Source: Aplectana chamaeleonis
Lineage: Eukaryota > Nematoda > Chromadorea > Rhabditida > Cosmocercidae
Reading direction: 5' to 3'
Assembly: GCA_029168955.1 (NCBI GenBank)
Contig: JAPDOI010001824.1
Coordinates: forward strand, 1-64,000
Length of the DNA: 64,000 nt
The position numbers and the translations under genes are program-made. Below, in pieces: positions 10,449-19,448 of this stretch (position 1 is the first letter of the stretch; every line of letters starts with the position of its first letter). The notes beneath the pieces were generated by a model that saw only the letters and a program-made list of their open reading frames with translations, did not search any database and was not told the origin of the DNA.

Positions 10449-10685
10449 CAGGATTGAGCAGGGTTGCGACTCGACGCAACGGGGTCGTAAAATGTTTAGA
10501 TTTTTTTGAATAAAGATGAACATTTGGGGTGGGGGCTCGTAAGATTTTACAAAAAAAAAAGAAACTTCCTCCAAATTCAGAGGTTATTCTGTGTTCTGCA
10601 TACAAATTTGGTGTCTATTTGTCGAGGGGGATCGTAGGAATAACAGAGGGGGGGGCGAATTGGCGCAACGGCCTGCTCAACCCTG
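10449..10685. mobile_element. hAT-like MITE, second copy of the 6606 family
   Basis: Starts CAGGATTGAGCAGGGTTGCG and ends GGCCTGCTCAACCCTG. Internal sequence matches 6640-6881 closely (CATACAAATTTGGTGTCTAT, then CGAGGGGGATCGTA). Its left flank (10425-10448, ending CAAATAGA) is itself the complement of the family interior, so this copy appears to have landed inside an inverted relative. Confidence 0.6.
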
Positions 10686-10781
10686 TTTCCATTTGGGCCA
10701 AAGCCAGCTCATTCGCGAAATACATGCTATAATTCAGTGGTAATCTTCAGTACGGAGTATCTTTGAGTGCTTCTATTCACT

Positions 10782-11300
10782 TTGAGGTACACCATCAAAC
10801 CTGCCAGAGTTGACAGAATATGCGAGCCATCTTGGAACTAGCGTTCATGGAAATTTTCGGCGGAGCGTAATTTTTGACTATAAGCGGACTTTGTGATTTT
10901 GCAACTTCGCTCTTCTCTGGCTTGTCCGAGAAGTTTCGGTCCTAAAGCTTCAAAGTTAAGTGTGATGGCCAAGTCCCCAATCAATAGTCTTTTTTCGTCA
11001 GTTATCGATCGGGTTTTTCCCAAAATTAATGAGAATGACGAAAATCGAATTTTCGAAAAAAAAACTATCGCTAATTGACGAAAAAACACTACTGAGGGAG
11101 GACTTCGCCATTGTATTTAACTTTGAAAGCTTCGAGGCCGAAACTTCTTTAATAAGTCAGAAAAGACGGAAGTTGCAAAATCACAAAGTCGGCTAAGAAT
11201 CAATAATTACGCTCCGTACAAATTTTCTGCAGACGCTATCATCTAGTTCCAAATAGCTGAAACATACTTCCACTCTGGCAGGTTTGGTGGTCTACCTCAA
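10782..11300. mobile_element. Palindromic MITE, about 520 bp
   Basis: The left end TTGAGGTACACCATCAAACC and the right end, complement TTGAGGTAGACCACCAAACC, start a pair of arms about 140 bp long (shared ACTTTGTGATTTTGCAACTT). The centre is A/T-rich and not symmetrical. No coding capacity and no certain target duplication. Confidence 0.65.
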
Positions 11301-11800
11301 TGTAAACATAAGCACTATAGCACATACTTCGCAAATGGGCAGGCTATGACCCAAGTCGAAGGCAGCGTTAGAGAGAAAAGAATTTGTGCTTTCGATCGGT
11401 ATATCGCACTTGGCCGAAGTACCAACAATGAAAGGTTCAAAATTCGTCAAAGTCAAGTGGCGAGAAACTTCCGCTTCAACCTATATAATAGTAATATCAA
11501 ACATAAAATCAATGAAATCATATTCCAATCTCAGGTATAACAAAAATGAGACACACAGAATAGATAGACCTGGATCACACCACAACACTAGCAGAAATCT
11601 AACACACCTTATGAAATTGTTTATTCTGACGTAAACAACTGAAAGGACGATATCTCTCCTGCAATCAATACCAATATTTTAACCAAAAGTTGAGTTTCTG
11701 CAAGATGAGACAACAATATGAACAAGACATAGCTAAAACAACGGCACTATAGTGAACATATCGTCCGTGTCCTTCCTTCGGGTAGCTGCGACGCAGCTGT
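11301..11800. other. No gene recognised
   Basis: A/T-rich sequence between a palindromic element and a mariner fragment. Open frames here are short and lack protein-like composition. Confidence 0.3.
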
Positions 11801-11807
11801 GATATCA

Positions 11808-12197
11808 CTAGCTCATAGGCCCGGAGAGCTCATAGGGGATCCATTTTCCTTCCTTTTGAATCTTCCCCATTGCCTTCAATCGAATAGAAATTGCTTTTTG
11901 GGTGACGCCGAGAGATGCCGCGAGCTGTTCTTGCGTTTGAGCCGAATCTTGATCCAACAAAGCCTGAAGTTCTTCGTCTTCGAACTTTTTTGGCTGTCCT
12001 GGTCGATCTTTGTCCTTAACGTCAAAATCACCCGATTTGAAACGCTGAAACCATTCTTGGCAGGTTCTTATGGATGGAGCAGCATCCCCGTAAGCTTGGG
12101 CAAGCATTTGGTGCGCGTCAGTGGCTTTCTTCTTGAGATGAAAAAGGAAAAGGAGAGCTTCCCGCAAATGGCGTTTTTCCGGCACAAAAGTTGACAT
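11808..12197 (-). pseudogene. mariner transposase, N-terminal DNA-binding half only
   Basis: The 129-residue frame begins MSTFVPEKRHLREALLFLFH and contains CQEWFQRFKSGDFDVKDKDR and GQPKKFEDEELQALLDQD, followed by a second helix-turn-helix ending GKIQKEGKWIPYEL. These are the paired helix-turn-helix domains and the KDKDRPGQPKK linker of mariner (Mos1/Hsmar1-like) transposases; hookworms are known to carry such elements. A full transposase is about 345 aa. Here the whole DDD catalytic domain is missing after YEL, where a short duplicated string (CCTATGAGCT) precedes the stop. The start ATG follows TTTTAGTTTCAGAAT, which resembles a splice acceptor. A fragment that binds ends but cannot cut is the simplest reading. 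Confidence 0.8.
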
Positions 12198-12540
12198 ATT
12201 CTGAAACTAAAATAATACTTTTTTTATAAGGTACGTGAAGCAAGTTATATATCAATAGAAAGCTGATAATACAGTGAGCATTATAACATAAAATTCGTTA
12301 TATAAAAATAATTTTATTTTTTACAAAATATCAATAACAACAAAAACGCGGAAATTAACTTCTAGACCTAATAGAAATATACCTACCTCACACAACATAT
12401 AAAACTGAACCCGTGATAGACACAAAGAAAATCCTAGTAACTCCCTTTAGCATTTCCTAGAACATTCTAAGGAAATTATTAAACTGTACACTATGCTTTG
12501 ATCACGCAATCATATACACATAGAATCAAGACATACAGAC

Positions 12541-12674
12541 GACATTGATCCTAGTGATACTTTGCGTTCCACATTGAGGGTTGGCGCAATCTAGGTGCAC
12601 CTATGTTATAACATATGACGCCGAGTTTGCGCCAACATTCAATAGAGAACGCGAACTATCACTAGAATCCATGC
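12541..12674. mobile_element. Short palindromic MITE, 134 bp
   Basis: The two halves fold on each other: CCTAGTGATACTTTGCGTTC at 12550-12569 pairs with the complement of GAGAACGCGAACTATCACTAG near 12645-12665, and GGTTGGCGCAA pairs with TTGCGCCAAC. The centre is ATGTTATAACAT. It is related to the element at 44989-45122. Confidence 0.6.
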
Positions 12675-13138
12675 CGACGAACAAACGACCCGCTGGACAA
12701 AATGTTATTAAAGACAGTGTTCTCGATTAAAAGCTTCCCGTTTTTGACAGAAACCTATGTTTTGGTTTCTTCAAGAAAGTGAGGGAGAAAGAATGGCGAA
12801 AAACGCAAGGAAGTAGGCGAAAATCGCGTGAATCCGCCGACACAGTGGATCAGCCCATTGTCATCATGGACGAGACATTCACGCAGAGGATTAATAGACG
12901 ACGAGTTGGATATTCTTTCTATCGACAGATCTAACATCTAAATAGAATCATCATTTTTTTGCATCGAACACACCGAAATCAGGGGGGACGGCATGTGTAA
13001 TTGGTTTTAGAAGTTTTTTTTTCTATGGAAGTTCACGGTTTCGAGAGACTGGTGGTTGCTATCCTCCACGTCGCGAACTTACTAGCATAAAAGCATTGGA
13101 AATTGAGATACGATCCTTATCGTGAACACTGCCTTTAA

Positions 13139-13567
13139 AGGCACAGTCCAACCCAACGGGTGAAATTTGACACTATAGTCCGCCCACCTTGTATAGCAAC
13201 CCTGCAAAGCACGAGATCTTGATTCGATCAAAAAAGTGAGGAACCACAGGGAAAAATGCAGGCCCGCCCCAATACCCTAAGAGCATAATCAAGTGTCAAG
13301 CTCCGGATAGGGAACCGAAATCTTTGCAAACCTGAAAATTGGTTTGTGTGGCGATGCTCAAAGGCAAAATAAACGATAGCAGAGCTCTTGGAACCCTTTC
13401 CGGGGCGGTGTGCGCGGTTAGGCTTTTGGGCTATAGTGGGTGGAGCAGACTTTTTCCCAGTAATTTCTCACTTATTTGAGCGAATTGAGATCTCGCGCTT
13501 GCCAGTTTTGCTATTCACGGTGGGCGGACTGTAATATCGAATTTTACCCTGAGGTTGGACTGTGCCT
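13139..13567. mobile_element. TTAA element, family with ends AGGCACAGTCCAACC, inserted next to the end of another family
   Basis: Left end AGGCACAGTCCAACCC and right end complement AGGCACAGTCCAACCTCAGG, flanked by TTAA at 13135-13138 and 13568-13571. Relative to 61101-61557 it is in reverse orientation. The sequence just left of it, TTATCGTGAACACTGCCT, is the right end of a different family (complete at 38506 and 57249), so the two share one TTAA. Confidence 0.65.
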
Positions 13568-13571
13568 TTAA

Positions 13572-14160
13572 GGCTATGACGCCGCGGTAGCGTGTGGGCG
13601 AGGCATAAACAAGTAGCAACGTAGGAGAACCGGGATTGAATTGAAAGTTTCATAAAAGCTCATTTGAAAGGGAAAGTATCAGATGAATCATGCTGCGCAA
13701 TAACAGTGGGTGTTATCAATAACATAGAATACAGCTATACAATGACAGACTGCTCCTCTGCCAGCTGATCGACCAGCAAGCAAAATTCGCGCACCTTGAT
13801 TAACTCGCTGCTGTTATGCCATCCACAGAAGTCGGACTAGTGCATCTGAACCACTGTTTTGATCTGTGAAATATCAATCAAGCACCTGTGCAAAAGAAGA
13901 TGGAAAGTCGAACTGAAAAGAAATGTTTTCACCGAAAATCGCACAAAGCAAGGTCAAGCGGCTTGTGTAATTTTTCAACGACTGATAAGAGGAGGGTCGT
14001 AGAAATATACCAAAAGTGTGGGATCCCGAAATTCCAAAAATTCTGGTCACAAAGAAGAGAGGGTCCTCGCTAACCAGAGGTCCAACCTATAGGCTCTCCT
14101 GACTATAGCACAAAGACCACTGATTTGACAGTAACCCCCTCTCTCTCTTGCTTGCGACGA
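13572..14160. other. No gene recognised
   Basis: Unassigned sequence. No splice-bounded or conserved frame was found. Confidence 0.3.
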
Positions 14161-14429
14161 CATCAGCAGGGTCAAGCAGGCCGTTGACCCAGACCTCGAT
14201 GGAACAATGTTCCCTCTTGGTGACGAAAAATTTTGAATTTTTTAACGTTCCCTTCAAGAAAAAAAAACCTTTTTACACAATTTCGAGATTGTGAAAAAAT
14301 AAAAAAACTTTTGGTATTTTTTTGTTTTAATTAACATTACACTCCTTATCTACCCTACCTCCGAGCCTTGGGAACTGTGATGCATTCTTGGCCTTGAACT
14401 TCCCGTTTCTTAGATAACTCCTCTGCCCC

Positions 14430-15200
14430 CCCCCTCTCAGGCAAAAACGCCGGCTGAGGGGGCAGGAAATACCGGCTGACTAAACATTGTACCCGGGCGA
14501 GCCCATGTATTCACTGCCCCCCTAAATGGTGGAGTGCTCAGCCGGCAAATGGTGGCCCCCTCACACCGCGCTCACTGCCCCCTCAGCCGGTAAATGGCTG
14601 TCCCTCAGCCAGTATTCACTGTCCTCTCAGCCGGTAAATGGAGGTCCGCTCTGCCGGTATTAGTTGCTCACCGCGTGAACGATATCGATGTGCAAGAGCA
14701 GATAAAGCCCCTAGTAGGCTTTCCCTATTCCCCAGCAAGTTCGAGGCTTGCGTTCCATTTCTGAAGCGGCAAACCCTACATTGCTTCAAAAATCATGAAC
14801 TGACCCGCTGTCACGTCCCCACGGTCACAACGAACCGTGAGGGGTGAGGGGTCAATGATCCAAATCGTGTGGATTACCACCCGTTCGAATGCCAACACCC
14901 GAATTCGCTCGAAGCCCATTTCGCCCGCGCCGTACATGAGCTCGGTTCGCTTTAGTGTCTGCCCGATCAGCCGGTGATATGCTCCGCCATTGATTTATGT
15001 CTGCCCGCTAACACGTAAAGCCGTGCCCCTCAGCCGGTAATGCTATGTCTGCCCGATCAGCCGGTGACATGCTCCGCCGTGGATTTATGTCCGCTGACCC
15101 GGTAAAGCCATGCCCCTCAGCCGGTAATACGCTCCGCCCCACAAATAAGCCTGCCCACTCAGCCGGCGACCCTACTTCTCCGCTCGCTCAACCGGTGTTA
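14430..15200. repeat. Degenerate minisatellite built on CTCAGCCGGTAA
   Basis: CAGCCGGT recurs many times, with a longer period near 100 bp visible at 14960-15150 (TATGTCTGCCCGATCAGCCG occurs twice; CCCCTCAGCCGGTAAT recurs). Interspersed units CTGCCCGCT and GCTCCGCC vary. The block is GC-rich compared with its surroundings. Confidence 0.6.
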
Positions 15201-15249
15201 TTATCTGAGCCATTCCTGTACCGCGAGACAGTAAACGCGTGAGCCAGGG

Positions 15250-15947
15250 ATATAAGAGGCATCATTCGACCAACTAAAATCATCAGTCATGCTTTTAAAT
15301 CTTGCTTCTCTATGATACCCTTTGTTTCGTCCTTTTTTTAGTGACCAAGTTGTTGTCTTCTGTTCGGCTTAAATGTCGATGAGCTCTTGAACGGTCGTCG
15401 CAGCAAAGACTAAGAGTGTTCTAAAGACTCGTATACAAACCCGTTCAAGACGCAGAAGACGTCATTTTGACGTTACGGAATCTATCACCACCAAAGTGTA
15501 TGCGTGATTCCGCCGCGACCAGGAGCGAATCTTCCATGTGAGACTGAACGGAACCGACTACCCAAATCGAACCTTTCCAAATGCGAAACGCATCCGTTGG
15601 CCGAAAAGCACTTCGTTTCTTGTCAAAGGACCTTTCAATAAGACGGTGTTCGTACTAGAAAGCAACAATCGATGTCACTAGAACTCCCTCCACGCCACCG
15701 CCTTCCCTCAATGGCCGCCCAGCTTTCCGAGCTCAGACTCGGTGGATTACTGTCATGTCGCTTCTCACAGCAACACGCTTAAAGGCAGTGTCATCCGAGG
15801 AGACCGGCTTCGAGATTACACCGGAAATCGAAAGGTGGGTGCTCATGGCAGCAGCAATACCGAAAACGGGAAAAAAGAGCCTCAAGAAGCCCTATAAGAA
15901 CCTTAATTTTTGTGCAGAGCGCGATCCCCGCCCACAGTCTTCAAAGG
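15250..15947 (+). other. Unidentified protein-like stretch near 15480-15670, no gene model
   Basis: One plus frame from about 15483 reads a protein-like run (FHVRLNGTDYPNRTFPNAK then RIRWPKSTSFLVKGPFN) with an internal stop at about 15505. I do not recognise it and find no flanking splice sites, so it may be a decayed transposon gene. The rest of the stretch shows nothing. Confidence 0.2.
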
Positions 15948-16111
15948 CCATTGATTGAAGCAAACAACTGAGAAAAATCGACTATAAGGAAAAACATTAT
16001 ATTGAAATGGGGTGGATTTGTTCAATCCGCGCATCATGGGGAATAGCTGTGGTCACCTGATCATCGTACGTTTTGTTGAAGTCGATTTTTCAGTTATTGT
16101 TTCGATCATGG
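15948..16111. mobile_element. Short MITE with 30-bp inverted ends
   Basis: CAACTGAGAAAAATCGAC at 15965-15982 pairs with GTCGATTTTTCAGTTATTG at 16081-16099, and the outer ends CCATTGATTGAAG and its relative CGATCATGG are also opposed. No protein and no clear target duplication. Confidence 0.5.
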
Positions 16112-16224
16112 ACCGTTGAGTGGAGTATGCGGGCATTGCGCTCTACACAGAAGTTCAGGGAGGTGTAGGGCCATTCGGGCTCTTTTTTTCCATTTTTCGA
16201 CATTGTTGTTGCCATAGGCGCATC

Positions 16225-18367
16225 TTCCGACAACGCGTTTCTATTCACATCGGAGTACGGACTAAGAAGAAACTTTGCGACGCGGATTCTTTTGTCAAGT
16301 GCATCCAGGACGCTTCGAAAGAGGCACTCCCGGTTGTACAGCCTAAGAAGAAGTTCGCCTACGTCTCAGAAGAAACAACATCTACCTACAACAGAGTATG
16401 TGCTCTCCGAACTGCAGGAAACTTCGTGGAGGAGAAGCGTCTGAGGAGGAAGTTGCGTCGGCAGCTTCAAAGTGACCGCGAACGAGAGTGGACGTGTAGA
16501 GCTAAGGAGTTCGAGAAGGCTTGGGAGGAGAAGAATCCGAAGAAAGCCTACACGTTGCTGCGACAGTATAGCGGGAAGATGAAGAGATGTTCTCCTGTCT
16601 TGAACACTACCAATGGAGTTGCAGTTGGTGATGCGACGCTGCCAATATGGAAGGATTACTTCAGTTCACTACTGAATCGTCCAGCGCCATCAGTACCTGA
16701 GCTCCCGCATGTTCAGAGAGCACATTACGATGTCAGTGAGGAACCGCCGACTGAGTCTGAAGTTTTGTATTGTGTCCGGAAAATGAAGAATGGAAAGGCA
16801 GGTGGAGATGACAACATCACTGCTGAAATGTGGAAAGCTCCTCCTCCGCCTTGTAGTCGTGAAATGACCAACACCATCCGTGCCATATGGATGAGCGAAA
16901 GGATACCCGATTCGTGGAGACATGCGATCATCGTACCTTCTTCACAAAAAGCTATCCGTCACGGATCCTAAGAACTACAGAGGAATCTCTCTACTTCGTG
17001 TCATGTACAAGGTTTTAGAACGTATCATTCTCGAGCGACTTATCAAACATCGTGAAGGAACGACCAGAGATGAGCAAGCCGGTTTTCGACCTGGAAGATC
17101 GACCATCGACCAAGTGTTCGTCGTGAGAAGAGTAATTGAATCGTGGCAGCGGCATTCGAAGCCATTACAGCTTGCTTTTTTGGACTTTGAAGCCGCGTTC
17201 GACTCTCCTCATCGTGGTCGATTGCTCAATGCTCTGCGAGCAGATGGAGTCCCGGAAAAGTATGTTCGGTTAATCGAGGACATGAACAAAGGAACAACAG
17301 CAGCAGTTCGTACACCTGTCGGATTTACGTCAGCTTTCGAGGTGAAAACAGGAGTAAGGCAAGGAGCCGTTGCAGGACCTTTTCTTTTCAACTTCGCCGT
17401 TGATGACATCATGCGTAGAGTTGCAGAACAGTTTCCTGCGGATGTGATCCTAACACCATCAGGACGCTTCCTTGTCGACCTGGAGTACGCCGACGACATT
17501 GTGTTATTCGCTGAAAACAACGCAAAACTGCAAAGGATTGTGAACCTCGTTTCGAAGTATGCCGCAGCCTATGGACTTCGTCTTCGTCCCGACAAATGCA
17601 AGCTGATGTGGGTCTCTCAGAGGCCTTCAACTGGAGTTTGTGTGGACGGACAACGTATCGAACTGGTGGACGATTTCTGTTATTTGGGCTGTTTGCTGAA
17701 GAACGATGGTAGTTATGCAGCGGATATTCGACAACGATGTGCGAAAGCTACGTCTGCATTCAATTCTCTAACCAAGTGTTTGTGGTCTTCCACCATCGCC
17801 AAGGAACTCAAGTTGCGCGTCTACCTATCCGCCATTCGCCCTATCATGATGTACGGATCGGAGACGTGGGCAGCACCGGAAAACGCAGATGGAAAGGTTG
17901 GATTGCACGGAGAGGAAGCTTTTAGGCGTTTGTTTGGATATTTCTGCCTGCGTGTATGCCATAACGAAGACCTTAACAAGGAAATCGACGCAGTACATCA
18001 ACGCTTGACACGAGGGAGGTGCCAGCATCTCCTAACGTCATCTCAAGCAGCAATGGAAAGTCGACTTCGACTGCTCGGGCATATACTAAGAAGAACGCCG
18101 GATCGTCTCGTACAACACGCTTTAAAAATGCTTCCAAATCCTGTCTGGAAACGGCCACCTGGGCGTAGGCGAAAGTTCTGGACGGATGTGGTGAAAGAGG
18201 ATTTAAAGTCACTCGGCATCGAAAGACAGTTCAGGCGCGATGTTTCGTTTCGCAGGAAATGGAATAGTGACAGCTGGATGGAATGTGTTCAAATTGTGGC
18301 TGAAGACCGTGAAAAATGGACACGGCTGACTACTAGGACGGCACACCTCGGTGAAGATGCGGAATGA
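16225..18367 (+). pseudogene. RTE reverse transcriptase, copy 1, one frameshift
   Basis: The frame covers the linker, the RT palm and the C-terminal domain. RT landmarks: KMKNGKAGGDDNITAEM (about 16780), NYRGISLL, QAGFRPGRSTIDQVFVVRR, LAFLDFEAAFDSPHRGRLL (motif A, catalytic Asp intact), GVRQGAVAGPFLFNFAVDDI (motif B) and LEYADDIVLF (motif C, intact). A single extra T in CCTTCTTCAC near 16940, absent from copy 2, breaks the frame. The C-terminal end (RPPGRRRKFWTDVVKEDLKS) is the RTE-typical tail. A patch at 17880-17925 differs from copy 2 by compensating indels. The lost endonuclease means it could not move by itself. Confidence 0.85.
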
Positions 18368-18407
18368 CCGCGTCAGGCGAAAGCCAACCGATTAAGTCAA
18401 GTAAGTC
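16225..18407 (+). mobile_element. RTE-type LINE, copy 1, 5'-truncated
   Basis: Homology to the full-length copy (28678-31952) starts sharply at TTCCGACAACGCG, in the linker between endonuclease and RT, and runs to the common 3' end AAGTCAAGTAAGTC. 5' truncation is usual for LINEs. A probable target duplication is ATAGGCGC at 16214-16221 and ATAGGCAC at 18410-18417. Confidence 0.85.
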
Positions 18408-18900
18408 AAATAGGCACCGAACGTTTCAAAATCCGGTGGAAACTCGGAGACGAATTTATAGTGGACACTGTCTTTGGAAAACCACATTGTTCTGTCAATT
18501 TTTCATATGAAACGACAAGAATGCTTCGATTAAGTTTTACTTGCGTACTCCGGTCGAAGCAATCCCTTACCGTTTCAAATTACCTTGATTTTTTTTGTAA
18601 AATTTGTATTAAGTAAATTTTGAATCTCAAAACTGCTTTGTTAATAAATTAGAAAAAAAATTATCGCATAATTACCCATGGTTTTGCTTCCTAACCCGAC
18701 TTTTTTTGCAAAGCGTGTTTATCCGGGATCATAATTGCCGCTACCAGCGACTGTGCTTATCAGGCATATTGACTTTCAGTCGAAATCGGTGGTTACCATT
18801 GTGTACGCGTCGCTGTAGGTATGATCCCGGCCTTAATTTTATCTCAGTGACTATCACGGTCCAGCAGATCTTCAAATCGGACCTTAGCGCAGCTACGACC
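18408..18900. repeat. Fragment of a TTAA element end and a small inverted repeat at 18719-18834
   Basis: 18440-18475 resembles the right end of the element at 54144-54711 (AATTTATAGTGGACACTGTCT). 18719-18834 is bounded by CCGGGATCATA and its complement TATGATCCCGG with partial pairing inward. No gene. Confidence 0.4.
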
Positions 18901-19400
18901 CCCTCTTGATGATAGAATTTTTTGGTCCAAAATTCTTACGATTCCTGCAACAAAATTTCTGTTTTGGGCAGAAATTTTTACCATCCCCCTCGCCCCTCCT
19001 TGTAGGCGACACAACACCGCTCAACTCTGCTGACTATATAGGAAAACTCCGAAGTAAAATCGAAGCCTCAGAACAAGTGACCGTCATGCTACTACCTCCT
19101 CCACTGAACTTACTTCTCCAAAAATCACACAAAAACTCGCAGATTTTGAGGCGACAATGGATTTTCAGGCCAGAGCAAGGTCACGTAATCTCCAAAATGA
19201 ATAGCTGGCTACCAGAGGCCAGCGGACCGTTGCGTCAGACGCCGACAAAGCTACAACCCCCTCTTCAGGGACGAAAAAATCTCGGTAAACTGCAAGAGCA
19301 TTCTCTGAAAATTTTCAAATCTAGACCCCAATTTCTACGATCACCCATCAACTTTTCATTTTCAGGCCATAATTTTTACAACCTCGTCCACTAGGACTGT
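18878..19400. repeat. Relatives of the hAT-like CAGGGTCAGGC family lying 3' of the SOSS-B gene
   Basis: Two blocks (about 18878-19020 and 19215-19390) resemble the left end of the element at 39599: GACCTTAGCGCAGCTACGACCCCC and ACCGTTGCGT...AAGCTACAACCCCC followed by GTGATAGAA- or GGGACGAAAA-like text. They occupy the region downstream of the stop codon of the minus-strand host gene and may form its 3' untranslated region. No canonical AATAAA was seen near the stop. Confidence 0.4.
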
Positions 19401-19448
19401 GGGCATAATATACGGAAAAATCCTCTTTCAATGCTCACCGTCATGTCA

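Noticed and set aside
11813..12197. Plus-strand 131-codon frame opposite the mariner fragment
   Set aside because: Shadow of the minus-strand transposase frame.
17209..17520. Minus-strand frames inside the RTE copies (also 30754-31065)
   Set aside because: Shadows of the RT frame on the other strand.
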